A stretch of 23,246 nucleotides of DNA from the IMG/VR virus record IMGVR_UViG_3300048121_000421, positions 1 to 23,246 of that record; one strand, written 5' to 3'. Under the pieces are notes generated by a model. It made no database searches and was not told the origin of the DNA. It saw nothing but the letters and a program-made list of their open reading frames with translations. The position numbers were made by a program, and so were the translations under genes. The stretch comes from a virus. Position 1 is the first letter of the stretch. Every line of letters starts with the position of its first letter. Below, piece after piece: positions 1-6,804 of the stretch.

Positions 1-1023
1 AACCCTGCATCGAGACAGCAGATTGCCGATAGGCTAATGAAGAAGGGTTGGACACCACAAGAGTTTACTCCATCAGGAGAGCCAAAAGTTGACGAAAAAA
101 TCTTGGCGGGAATTGATATGCCCGAAGCTAAGTTGCTAACAGAGTTCTTAATGCTAAACAAACGATTAGGACAATTAGGCAATGGTAAACAAGCGTGGCT
201 CAAGCTTGAAAGGAAAGGACGAATACATGGGCGTGTTAATCATATGGGTGCTGTTACTTCTAGGTGTACACATAGTGATCCTAATGTCGCTCAAGTACCA
301 AGCGGAACAGCCGCCTTTGGGAAGGAATGCCGCCAACTATTTCGTGCGCCAAAGGGTTATTCATTACTGGGTGCAGACGCAAGTGGTTTAGAACTACGAT
401 GTCTTGCTCACTACATGGCTAGATACGATGGTGGTAAGTACGGCAAACAGATATTAGAAGGTGATATACATACAGCTAATCAAGAAGCAGCAGGGTTAGC
501 TACAAGACCACAGGCAAAAACTTTCATTTACGCTTTTTTGTATTCTGCTGGAAATGAAAAGATAGGTCAAATTATAGGTAAAGGTGCAAAAGATGGAGGT
601 GCTATTAAAAAGCGTTTTCTTGCTAAAGTGCCAGCGTTAAAAAAATTGACTGATGCAATTAAGCTACGACTAGAAACACAACAAGGTGAGAAGTCTATTA
701 ATGGTCTTGATGGTAGGATTATACCTATACGTCACCCCCATGCAGCTCTCAATACATTACTTCAATCAGCAGGAGCTATTGTCTGCAAGCATTGGTACGC
801 AACCATCGAGAAGATGATACGTGCTAAAGGCTACACTAACGAAGAAGTTTCGATAGTGGCGTTTGTGCATGATGAAGTACAAATCATAGTTAAGGAAGGC
901 TTGGAGGATGACATAGGTGCGATCACTAAAGAAGCAATTAAAAAGACAGAACAACACTACAACTTCAAATGCCCTCTCGACTCAGAGTTCGATGTCGGCA
1001 GAAGTTGGGCAGAAACTCACTAG
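1..1023 (+). CDS. T7-type DNA polymerase (family A), C-terminal part, cut by left edge
   Basis: Replicative family A DNA polymerase; the frame is open from base 1, so the N-terminal exonuclease part and the start lie outside the window. About 340 residues of the polymerase domain are visible. The sequence follows T7 gp5 closely: the HGRVN...GAVTSRCTH segment, motif A DASGLELR (Asp codon 376-378), motif B RPQAKTFIYAFLY (Arg 505, Lys 517, Tyr 529-531) and motif C FVHDEV (His-Asp-Glu at 868-876), followed by a T7-like C-terminus. The tyrosine at the position equivalent to E. coli Pol I Phe762 is the same as in T7. Odd point: T7 has YGFLYGAG after motif B Lys, while here it reads YAFLYSAG, two glycines replaced. 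The stop at 1021-1023 lies inside the next gene. T7 gp5 needs host thioredoxin for processivity; the thioredoxin-binding loop would lie upstream and cannot be judged here. Confidence 0.97.
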   Translation, partial: NPASRQQIADRLMKKGWTPQEFTPSGEPKVDEKILAGIDMPEAKLLTEFLMLNKRLGQLGNGKQAWLKLERKGRIHGRVNHMGAVTSRCTHSDPNVAQVPSGTAAFGKECRQLFRAPKGYSLLGADASGLELRCLAHYMARYDGGKYGKQILEGDIHTANQEAAGLATRPQAKTFIYAFLYSAGNEKIGQIIGKGAKDGGAIKKRFLAKVPALKKLTDAIKLRLETQQGEKSINGLDGRIIPIRHPHAALNTLLQSAGAIVCKHWYATIEKMIRAKGYTNEEVSIVAFVHDEVQIIVKEGLEDDIGAITKEAIKKTEQHYNFKCPLDSEFDVGRSWAETH

Positions 1024-1300
1024 TCCGAGTAGGCTTGGTGACGTTGCAGAGTTCTACGCAATCACATGGTTGTGGGATGAAGGGTTTGAGGTGTTCTATA
1101 ACGCTGGCTCAACAGGAGCTGTGGATATTATAGGCATAAAAGATGGAGAGGTTTACTTGTTTGATGTGAAGATGAATAAAGAAACTAAACGTGGAAGCTA
1201 CGCTAGTTCACGGACACCTTTACAAAAAGAGCTAGGAGTACAGTTCCTTCTGTTTGATCCTATTACTCGTAAACTAAGACTACAGAAACACAGGGTATAG
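992..1300 (+). CDS. Small PD-(D/E)XK nuclease, possible Holliday junction resolvase
   Basis: A 102-residue protein with the order of residues expected of the PD-(D/E)XK nuclease fold: Glu20 in the first helix (GDVAEFYA), Asp45 (AVDIIGI) and Asp58-Val-Lys60 (FDVK), after a Gly-rich turn. The pattern resembles archaeal Hjc-like resolvases and small phage/intron endonucleases, so a role in cutting branched replication or packaging intermediates is plausible. In T7 that job belongs to endonuclease I (gp3), which lies elsewhere in the genome. I chose the ATG at 992 because the conserved fold begins just after it. An upstream ATG at 917 would add 25 residues, deepen the overlap with the polymerase gene to 107 bases and add only low-complexity Gln/Asn/Thr/Ser-rich sequence. 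The gene overlaps the polymerase end by 32 bases. The fold is inferred from motifs only; the substrate is unknown. Confidence 0.7.
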   Translation: MSAEVGQKLTSPSRLGDVAEFYAITWLWDEGFEVFYNAGSTGAVDIIGIKDGEVYLFDVKMNKETKRGSYASSRTPLQKELGVQFLLFDPITRKLRLQKHRV

Positions 1301-1302
1301 AT

Positions 1303-1473
1303 ATGGAAACAAACATACTGAACATCATACTGGTTGCAAGTTTTGCTTTTGTCAGTGTAGCCGTTGGAGTCAAATGGGCTATTGAATCCCTGATTGATTA
1401 CCAAATGGCAAAGCACGGTATGCGAATGATGAGAGAGATAAATAAGGAGGCGGAAGACGATGAAGAATACTAG
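1303..1473 (+). CDS. Small single-pass membrane protein (56 aa), unknown function
   Basis: An open frame of 56 codons plus stop starts two bases after the nuclease gene. Residues about 4-27 form one hydrophobic segment (LNIILVASFAFVSVAVGV), followed by a Met/Arg-rich stretch (HGMRMMRE) and a strongly acidic end (EAEDDEEY). This looks like a one-span inner membrane protein. It overlaps the exonuclease gene by 14 bases, and the exonuclease ribosome binding site (AAGGAGG, 1443-1449) lies inside it, so the two are probably translationally coupled. T7-like phages often carry small accessory genes between polymerase and exonuclease; I do not recognise a family. Support is the tight packing, the fit between neighbours and the sensible protein composition; the possibility that it is not expressed remains. 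Confidence 0.6.
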   Translation: METNILNIILVASFAFVSVAVGVKWAIESLIDYQMAKHGMRMMREINKEAEDDEEY

Positions 1474-2185
1474 GACACTATTAGTAGATGGTGACATTGT
1501 AGCGTACAAAGCCGCTGTCATTGCAGAGACTCCTATCGACTGGGGCAACGGGGTGTGGACATTACACGCCCACGAGAAAGATGTCATAAGTTCGATGGAG
1601 GACTTCATGGCTAAGATTATAGAGGAGTCTGGTTGTGATAAAGTTATTACGTGTTTGTCTGGTGACAAGTTGTACCGCAAAGATGTAGCACCTTATTACA
1701 AAGCGAACCGTAAAGGTACACGCAAACCCATGCTTCTAAATTTTGCTAAAAAATATTTGTCAGATAATTACAACGGTAAAGTTGAGGATAAGCTAGAAGC
1801 AGATGACCTCTTAGGAATACTAGGCAGTGCGGATAAGAATACAGTAATCTGGTCTATAGACAAAGACCTGTTAACCATCCCTGCCTACCACTTGCTTGAC
1901 GGTAAAGTTACTGAAGTAGATCAAGAGGAAGCTGACTACTGGTTCTTGTACCAAACATTAATAGGTGACTCGACTGATAACTACAAAGGTTGCCCTGCTG
2001 TTGGAGCGAAGACAGCCGATAAGCTGCTCCAAGAGAATGGTGCAACATGGCAAACAGTAGTCGATGCTTTTGCTGATAAAGGTTTTGGTGAAGAGGTTGC
2101 CATAGAGAACGCAAGACTGGCTCGTATACTACGTGACGGTGAATATGATTTTAAAACTAAGGAGGTAAGTTTATGGATGCAGTAA
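1460..2185 (+). CDS. 5'-3' exonuclease, T7 gp6-like (FEN/PIN-type)
   Basis: A 241-residue member of the 5'-3' exonuclease / flap endonuclease family. The metal-binding motifs appear in the usual order: LVDGDIVAYKA near residue 8, the basic YRKDVAPYYKANRKG segment near 71-85 that contacts DNA, EADDLLG (Glu113, Asp115, Asp116), SIDKDLLTIP near 134-143, and GDSTDNYKG (169-177) leading into the helix-hairpin-helix part GCPAVGAKTADKLL. In T7 gp6 degrades host DNA and removes RNA primers, and the position after the polymerase matches T7. The start at 1460 follows AAGGAGG by about ten bases. It overlaps the small membrane protein upstream by 14 bases and the DUF3310 gene downstream by 13. Length is somewhat shorter than T7 gp6 (about 300). 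No catalytic residue seems missing. Confidence 0.93.
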   Translation: MKNTRTLLVDGDIVAYKAAVIAETPIDWGNGVWTLHAHEKDVISSMEDFMAKIIEESGCDKVITCLSGDKLYRKDVAPYYKANRKGTRKPMLLNFAKKYLSDNYNGKVEDKLEADDLLGILGSADKNTVIWSIDKDLLTIPAYHLLDGKVTEVDQEEADYWFLYQTLIGDSTDNYKGCPAVGAKTADKLLQENGATWQTVVDAFADKGFGEEVAIENARLARILRDGEYDFKTKEVSLWMQ

Positions 2186-2454
2186 TTTCAGAAGTTAAGG
2201 TAACAGAAAGAGCCGCTGATCCTGTCAACAGCCCAGAGCATTACAATGCAGGGAAGATAGAAACAATAGATTACATTGTAGATGTGCTAGGGGAGTTTGA
2301 TGCTATCTCCTATTGTCACGGTAACGTAATTAAATACACTAGCACTAGACTATGGAACAAAGGCAAACCTATACAGGATGCAAAGAAGGCTGTCTGGTAC
2401 TTAAACAAGATGATTGAATTAATGGAAAAAACCGAAGGGGAGAACTGGGGATGA
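2173..2454 (+). CDS. DUF3310 family protein (T7 gp1.7-related)
   Basis: A 93-residue protein whose residues 17-86 match the DUF3310 pattern: DPVNSPEHYNAGKIETIDYI at the start, the central YCHGNVIKYTSTRLWNKGKP part and the ending DAKKAVWYLNKMIEL. The family includes T7 gp1.7, described as a nucleotide kinase; most other members are uncharacterised, and the short phage versions may not all be kinases, so I give the family rather than the activity. A strong ribosome binding site (AAGGAGG at 2159-2165) decides the ATG at 2173. The gene overlaps the exonuclease by 13 bases and the MazG gene by an ATGA. Lying between an exonuclease that releases nucleotides and two nucleotide-processing genes fits a role in nucleotide metabolism. 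Confidence 0.85.
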   Translation: MDAVISEVKVTERAADPVNSPEHYNAGKIETIDYIVDVLGEFDAISYCHGNVIKYTSTRLWNKGKPIQDAKKAVWYLNKMIELMEKTEGENWG

Positions 2455-2819
2455 AAAACGCATTAGGTGGTGCTTCATACGAACAGATAACAGGAATGTT
2501 TGAAGGCTTTGATTGGTATCAAAGTAAGTGTTCAGAGACTGTAGTCTTTGATGAAGATGTAGCAGTAGAATATTTAACACTTGGATTAGCTTCCGAGGCT
2601 GGCGAAGTAGCTGGTAAACTAAAAAAGAAAATGAGAGATGGCGAACCTTATGATTTCAAAGATCAGATGGCTTCTGAGTTGGGTGATGTATTCTGGTATC
2701 TTGCCGTACTCACTGATCGCATGGGGCTTAATCTCAGCGATATTGCCTTTGACAATTTAAACAAACTATACAAGCGTAAGATTAACGATACGCTGCAAGG
2801 CTCAGGAGATGACCGATAA
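2451..2819 (+). CDS. MazG-like nucleotide pyrophosphohydrolase
   Basis: A 122-residue all-alpha NTP pyrophosphohydrolase of the MazG / dUTPase-like superfamily. The metal-binding signature is intact: Glu49-Ala-Gly-Glu52 in GLASEAGEVAGKL and Glu76-Leu-Gly-Asp79 in ELGDVFWYLAVL, 24 residues apart. Phage MazG proteins have been proposed to clear non-canonical dNTPs or to lower (p)ppGpp in the host; tests on cyanophage MazG pointed to dGTP/dCTP hydrolysis rather than ppGpp. Here the gene begins in the stop codon of the DUF3310 gene (ATGA, 2451-2454), and its own stop TAA overlaps by one base the ATG of the ribonucleotide reductase, so three nucleotide-metabolism genes are coupled. The size matches single-domain phage MazG, half the length of cellular two-domain MazG. 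Confidence 0.9.
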   Translation: MKNALGGASYEQITGMFEGFDWYQSKCSETVVFDEDVAVEYLTLGLASEAGEVAGKLKKKMRDGEPYDFKDQMASELGDVFWYLAVLTDRMGLNLSDIAFDNLNKLYKRKINDTLQGSGDDR

Positions 2820-4699
2820 TGGATTCATATCAACAGTACATACACAAATCCCGTTACGCTAGGTGGCGGGAAGAAGATAACAGAAGAGAGACATGGAAGG
2901 AAACTGTACAGCGGTACATTAACTTCTGGGTAGATAGAGGACAGTTAGATACTACACTAGCGTATGAACTCTTTGATGCTATCTACAAGCAAGAAATTAT
3001 GCCATCAATGCGTTGTCTAATGACAGCGGGTGAGGCACTAAAGCGTGATAACATGGCAGGGTTTAACTGCTCCTATGTTGCCGTAGATAACCAGCGAGTA
3101 TTCGATGAGATACTTTACGTATTAATGTGTGGCACAGGTGTAGGCTTCTCCGTGGAGCGGCAGTCTGTAGTCAAACTACCAACAATTAGTGAGGAGTTCC
3201 ATGAAACAGAAACTACAATCCATGTCCAAGATAGCAAAATTGGTTGGGCTAAAGCTTTCCGTGAGTTGGTTAGTCTTTTGTATTCGGGTCAAGTGCCTAC
3301 TTGGGATGTCTCTAAGTTACGGGCTAAAGGTGAAAGGCTTAAAACATTTGGTGGTAGATCGAGCGGGGCTGATCCTTTGGTTAGGCTTTTCGAGTTTACT
3401 GTTTCTACTTTCAAGAACGCTGCTGGACGTAAGCTAACGAGTATTGAATGCCATGACATTGTTTGTAAAATTGCTGAGATCGTTGTTGTTGGTGGTGTGC
3501 GTAGGTCTGCTCTCATCTCTCTATCTAACTTGTCTGATGACCGTATGCGTCATGCGAAGTCTGGGAATTGGTGGGAGACACAAACGCAAAGAGCCTTGGC
3601 AAACAACAGTGCCGTCTACAATGAGAAGCCAGAGTATGAAACCTTTTTGGAAGAATGGGTAGCACTCTATAAATCTAAAGCAGGGGAGCGAGGTATCTTC
3701 TCCCGTACTGCTGCAAAGAAACAAGCAGAGAGAAATGGACGTAGAGATGTAGGTCACGACTTTGGGACTAACCCTTGTAGTGAGATTATCCTACGCTCTG
3801 CACAGGTATGTAACTTGTCTGAGATTGTAGTACGGGCTGATGACACACAAGAATCTTTAGAACGTAAGACACGACTAGCAACAATACTGGGAACACTACA
3901 GTCAACCCTAACTGACTTTAGGTATGTACGCTCTGTGTGGAAGAACAACACACAAGAAGAATGTTTACTTGGTGTAAGTATGACAGGCATCATGGATCAC
4001 AAGTTGTTATCAGGTAAGGGTAGCCTTGTAGTCCTGAAAGAGACACTAGAGAAACTGAAGAAGATTGCTGTACAAACCAACAAGCACTTTGCGGCTGAGT
4101 TAGGTGTAAACCAATCGACAGCTATTACGTGTGTGAAGCCGTCAGGTACAGTGTCCCAACTGGTAGACAGTGCTAGTGGTATTCATGCTAGGTTCTCTCC
4201 TTATTATATAAGACGAGTACGAAGCGATGGGAAAGACCCTATCTCTGCATTCCTGAAAGACTCAGGTGTGAAGTGGGAGAAGGATGTAATGAACACAGAG
4301 AACTATGTGTTTGACTTCCCTGTGAAAGCCCCCAAGGGTGCAACTTGTGTTAACGAGCTTAATGTGCAACAGCAGTTAGATTTGTGGGAGATATATCAGG
4401 AACACTGGTGTGAACATAAGCCTAGTGTAACCATCTACTACTCTGATGACGAGTTCTTGGCAGCAGGGCAATGGCTATGGGAACGACTAGATAGCTGCTC
4501 AGGTATTAGCTTCCTGCCTCGAACTGACCACGTGTATGCCCAAGCTCCTTATGAAGCAATTGATAAGGACAGGTATATGGAACTTAAACGAGAGACCCCT
4601 TCAGAAATTGAATGGGACAGGCTAGGTGAATATGAAAAAGAGGACACCACTACTGGAACTCAGGAGTTGGCTTGCTCGTCAGGTTCATGCGAAATATAG
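2819..4699 (+). CDS. nrdJ: Class II (adenosylcobalamin-dependent) ribonucleotide reductase, monomeric type
   Basis: Reduces ribonucleotides to deoxyribonucleotides for phage DNA synthesis, using B12 rather than a di-iron subunit, so no second subunit is needed and oxygen is irrelevant. The 626 residues show the class II monomeric (RTPR-like) pattern: FNCSYV with Cys84, CGTGVGFSVER, NPCSEIILRSAQVCN with Cys320, Glu322 and Cys331, the KPSGTVSQL phosphate-binding loop, and the C-terminal redox pair Cys619/Cys624 in ACSSGSCEI. The 11-residue spacing between Cys320 and Cys331 and the five-residue spacing at the C-terminus equal those of Lactobacillus leichmannii RTPR (C408/C419, C731/C736). It is shorter than that enzyme (739 residues), as are other phage versions. 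This class is common in marine podoviruses and cyanophages. Last gene of the replication block; a hairpin and promoter-like site follow. The subtype is by motif recognition. Confidence 0.93.
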   Translation: MDSYQQYIHKSRYARWREEDNRRETWKETVQRYINFWVDRGQLDTTLAYELFDAIYKQEIMPSMRCLMTAGEALKRDNMAGFNCSYVAVDNQRVFDEILYVLMCGTGVGFSVERQSVVKLPTISEEFHETETTIHVQDSKIGWAKAFRELVSLLYSGQVPTWDVSKLRAKGERLKTFGGRSSGADPLVRLFEFTVSTFKNAAGRKLTSIECHDIVCKIAEIVVVGGVRRSALISLSNLSDDRMRHAKSGNWWETQTQRALANNSAVYNEKPEYETFLEEWVALYKSKAGERGIFSRTAAKKQAERNGRRDVGHDFGTNPCSEIILRSAQVCNLSEIVVRADDTQESLERKTRLATILGTLQSTLTDFRYVRSVWKNNTQEECLLGVSMTGIMDHKLLSGKGSLVVLKETLEKLKKIAVQTNKHFAAELGVNQSTAITCVKPSGTVSQLVDSASGIHARFSPYYIRRVRSDGKDPISAFLKDSGVKWEKDVMNTENYVFDFPVKAPKGATCVNELNVQQQLDLWEIYQEHWCEHKPSVTIYYSDDEFLAAGQWLWERLDSCSGISFLPRTDHVYAQAPYEAIDKDRYMELKRETPSEIEWDRLGEYEKEDTTTGTQELACSSGSCEI

Positions 4700-4711
4700 G
4701 AACTGGATAAC

Positions 4712-4742
4712 GGTGTTGGAGGTAGTAACTTGCCTCCACATC
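4712..4742 (+). other. Bulged hairpin after the RNR gene
   Basis: Bases 4717-4722 and 4733-4738 pair perfectly (TGGAGG with CCTCCA). Skipping one T at 4716, the stem continues with 4712-4715 against 4739-4742 (one G-T pair), giving ten pairs around a ten-base loop. There is no T-run after it, so it is not a classical intrinsic terminator. In T7, RNase III cuts at hairpins between early and middle genes and such hairpins stabilise mRNA ends; this could be a processing or 3'-end protection site for the replication transcript. That role is inference only. Confidence 0.4.
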
Positions 4743-4785
4743 ATCGCTAACGTCTGGCTACACTTCCCGTCATAACTGGGCTGGC

Positions 4786-4808
4786 TCTAACCACCCCCTA
4801 TAGAGAGT
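4786..4808 (+). promoter_or_regulatory. Candidate T7-type RNA polymerase promoter before the structural genes
   Basis: The 23 bases align without gaps to the T7 class III promoter consensus with 15 identities. The match includes the whole TATAG core around the start site (4799-4803), the C/A positions of the upstream recognition loop and the G-A-G just after +1. Predicted +1 is G4803, 11 bases before the ATG at 4814. The location, in the largest gap before the head genes, corresponds to where T7 has its phi6.5 promoter. If real, the phage encodes its own single-subunit RNA polymerase upstream of the window. Only one convincing copy is seen here, so the phage-specific consensus cannot be built from this window alone. 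Confidence 0.5.
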
Positions 4809-4813
4809 AACAA

Positions 4814-4993
4814 ATGAAGAATAACATATTCATAAGTGAAGATTTAGTACAATATTTAAGGAAACTTTTTCCCAATAAACTCCCTAATAAAAGAAATATA
4901 TCAGAGAATGATATAGCATTTTTACAGGGGCAACAATCCGTCATCGAACGCATGGAACTCATGTTAGAGAATGACCAACCAGAAGAGATTTAA
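4814..4993 (+). CDS. Small protein (59 aa) upstream of portal, unknown function
   Basis: An open frame of 59 codons plus stop fills the space between the promoter candidate and the proline-rich gene. The protein has an amphipathic start (ISEDLVQYLRKLFPNKLP), then NISENDIAFLQGQQSVIERME and an acidic end. Small proteins with this look (a 'YLRKLFP...LPN' part and a 'IAFLQGQQSVI' part) are familiar to me just upstream of the portal in several T7-like podoviruses, but no function is known to me. The ATG is preceded by a purine-rich AGAGAG (4802-4807), a moderate ribosome binding site. The next gene starts two bases after its stop. Predicted mainly helical; no membrane segment. Confidence 0.7.
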   Translation: MKNNIFISEDLVQYLRKLFPNKLPNKRNISENDIAFLQGQQSVIERMELMLENDQPEEI

Positions 4994-4995
4994 TT

Positions 4996-5226
4996 ATGTG
5001 TTTATCAAGCCCTAAAGCCCCACCACCACCAAAACCACCACCCACTGTAGTAGCACCACCTCCACCAGAGAAAGCTCCCGCTGAACTTGAGAATGCGGTA
5101 GACTCTAACGCTACATCTTTAAACAAGAAGCGTAAAGGCTCTAAGCAGCTTAGACGAAACAACAACACAGGTGCTAATTACGTAGGGCAGTCTAGTGGTG
5201 GCTCAGGACTAACAATTAAAAAATAG
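4996..5226 (+). CDS. Proline-rich small virion protein, T7 gp7.3-like
   Basis: A 76-residue protein directly before the portal gene. It starts MCLSSPKAPPPPKPPP, a Cys-then-polyproline beginning, followed by an Ala/Glu linker, a lysine/arginine cluster (KKRKGSKQLRR) and a Gly/Ser tail ending SSGGSGLTIKK. T7 gp7.3, a small tail protein also encoded just before the portal, ends in a similar way: basic residues, then SSGGGINI. Position and C-terminal pattern therefore suggest the same role, a minor virion protein at the tail or connector needed for adsorption. The proline run would form a stiff extended arm. Overall similarity to gp7.3 is otherwise low, so the assignment rests on synteny and the short tail motif. 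Gap to the portal start is seven bases. Confidence 0.65.
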   Translation: MCLSSPKAPPPPKPPPTVVAPPPPEKAPAELENAVDSNATSLNKKRKGSKQLRRNNNTGANYVGQSSGGSGLTIKK

Positions 5227-5233
5227 GATATAA

Positions 5234-6787
5234 ATGATGCACGATCAATCTATAGCCAAAGCTTATGAGAACATGGCGGCAGATCGTGATGCTTTTCTTA
5301 CACGAGCAAGGTCTTGTGCGGAGTTAACAATCCCTACACTTATGCCCCCTGAAGGGCATACAGGGTCAACTCAGTACGATACCCCTTATCAGTCAGTGGG
5401 CGCAAGAGGTGTTAACAACCTTGCTTCTAAGCTGCTGATGACTCTTCTCCCTCCCAACCAAGCATTCTTTCGTTTAACTATAGATGATTATGATCTAGTA
5501 GAGTTAGGCGGTGATGCTAGAGGTAAGGCAGAAGAAGCACTAGCCCGTATTGAAAGATCAGCAACACAAGTCATAGAATCAAAAGCCATTCGAGTTCCGA
5601 CATTCGAGGCACTTAAGCAATTAATAGTAGCGGGTAACTCTTTAGTCCATATGCCGCCCAAGGGTGGAATGAAAGTATTTAGACTAGATCGTTACGTTGT
5701 TCAACGAGACACGATGGGCAACATCTTAAAGATTATTACCAAAGAGACAGTAGCGTATGATGCGCTGCCTAAAGATGTCTTACAGGCTCTAACAGAAAAC
5801 CCTGACTATGAATTAGACACCAGTAAAAAAGAATGTGATATTTTTACCTGTGTTAAGAGAGTGGGCAAGAAGTTTGAAGTGCATCAAGAAGTCCATGACG
5901 TTGTTATTGAAAGCACTAAAGGTTCGTATGCAGAAGATAAACTACCTTGGATGGCACTCCGCTTTATTGCTGTTGATGGCAACCACTATGGTCGTTCTTT
6001 CTGTGAAGAAATTGTCGGTGACTTAAAATCTCTTGAAGCATTAACCAAAGCTATTGTCGAAGGTAGTGCTGCCAGTGCTAAACTTTTATTCTTGGTAAGA
6101 CCAAACGGTACGACTAAGATGAGAAGTATTGCAGATGCCCCTAACGGTGGTATTGTCTCTGGTGATGCTAACGATGTAACTACTTTACAAGCCAATAAGT
6201 TTAATGACTTTAGAGTAGCACAAGAAACAATGCAGAAGATTACAGAACGCTTATCCTTTGCTTTCTTACTTAACAGCTCTGTTCAACGACAAGCTGAGAG
6301 AGTAACAGCAGAAGAAGTACGATATATGGCACAGGAGCTAGAGACAGCTCTGGGTGGCATTTACTCTGTACTATCACAAGAGTTCCAAGTTCCCCTAGTC
6401 AACCTCCTTTTAGCAAAGATGCAGAAAGAGGGTAAGATGCCTAAGTTCCCTAAAGACACCTTAAAGCCTCAGATCGTTACTGGTCTTGAAGCTCTTGGTC
6501 GTGGACAGGACTTAAACAAACTAAGCCAGTTCCTCCAAATGCTACAACCACTAGGACAGCAAGTTATTGCTAGTGAGTTAAACATTGGAGACTACTTAGA
6601 TCGTCTTGGCGCATCACTAGGTATTGATACACAGGGTCTTGTGAAATCTGATGAGCAGAAGATGCAAGAACAACAAGCTATGCAAGAACAGATGCAGCAA
6701 CAACAAATGATGGCAATGGCAGAGAAGGGCGTAGCCCCTGCTGTTAAAGGCATGGTTGATGCTTCACAACAGCAAGCTGAAGAATAA
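5234..6787 (+). CDS. Portal (head-tail connector) protein, T7 gp8-like
   Basis: Forms the dodecameric ring through which DNA enters and leaves the head. The 517 residues (T7 gp8: 536) begin with the hallmark segment LTIPTLMPPEGHTGS...YQSVGARGVNNLASKL and LLPPNQAFFRL (about residues 32-80). Later come the NSLVHMPPKGGMKVFRLDRY segment near 138-157 and AERVTAEEVRYMAQELE near 355-371, all typical of the T7-type portal. The C-terminal 60 residues are low-complexity Gln/Met-rich (MQEQQAMQEQMQQQQMMAM), likely the flexible crown or barrel extension inside the head. ATGs at 5234 and 5237 are both possible; AGGAT at 5226-5230 suits either. The gene opens the head operon with the scaffold and capsid genes after it. 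Confidence 0.95.
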   Translation: MMHDQSIAKAYENMAADRDAFLTRARSCAELTIPTLMPPEGHTGSTQYDTPYQSVGARGVNNLASKLLMTLLPPNQAFFRLTIDDYDLVELGGDARGKAEEALARIERSATQVIESKAIRVPTFEALKQLIVAGNSLVHMPPKGGMKVFRLDRYVVQRDTMGNILKIITKETVAYDALPKDVLQALTENPDYELDTSKKECDIFTCVKRVGKKFEVHQEVHDVVIESTKGSYAEDKLPWMALRFIAVDGNHYGRSFCEEIVGDLKSLEALTKAIVEGSAASAKLLFLVRPNGTTKMRSIADAPNGGIVSGDANDVTTLQANKFNDFRVAQETMQKITERLSFAFLLNSSVQRQAERVTAEEVRYMAQELETALGGIYSVLSQEFQVPLVNLLLAKMQKEGKMPKFPKDTLKPQIVTGLEALGRGQDLNKLSQFLQMLQPLGQQVIASELNIGDYLDRLGASLGIDTQGLVKSDEQKMQEQQAMQEQMQQQQMMAMAEKGVAPAVKGMVDASQQQAEE

Positions 6788-6804
6788 AACTAAAAGAGAC
6801 TATT

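Noticed and set aside
917-1300. Longer start for the nuclease at 917
   Set aside because: Adds a low-complexity Gln/Asn/Thr/Ser stretch lying inside conserved polymerase coding sequence; the nuclease fold starts after the ATG at 992.
1198-1680. 160-residue open frame on the - strand
   Set aside because: Lies antisense to the nuclease, membrane protein and exonuclease genes, which have clear motifs and ribosome binding sites; its own product is Ser/His/Cys-rich with no recognisable domain.
4700-4800. Possible tRNA or attachment site
   Set aside because: No cloverleaf, anticodon stem or T-loop consensus can be formed, and there is no integrase in the window.
4959-5168. Glycine-rich - strand frame
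   Set aside because: Antisense of the polyproline codons of the gp7.3-like gene; no ribosome binding site or family.
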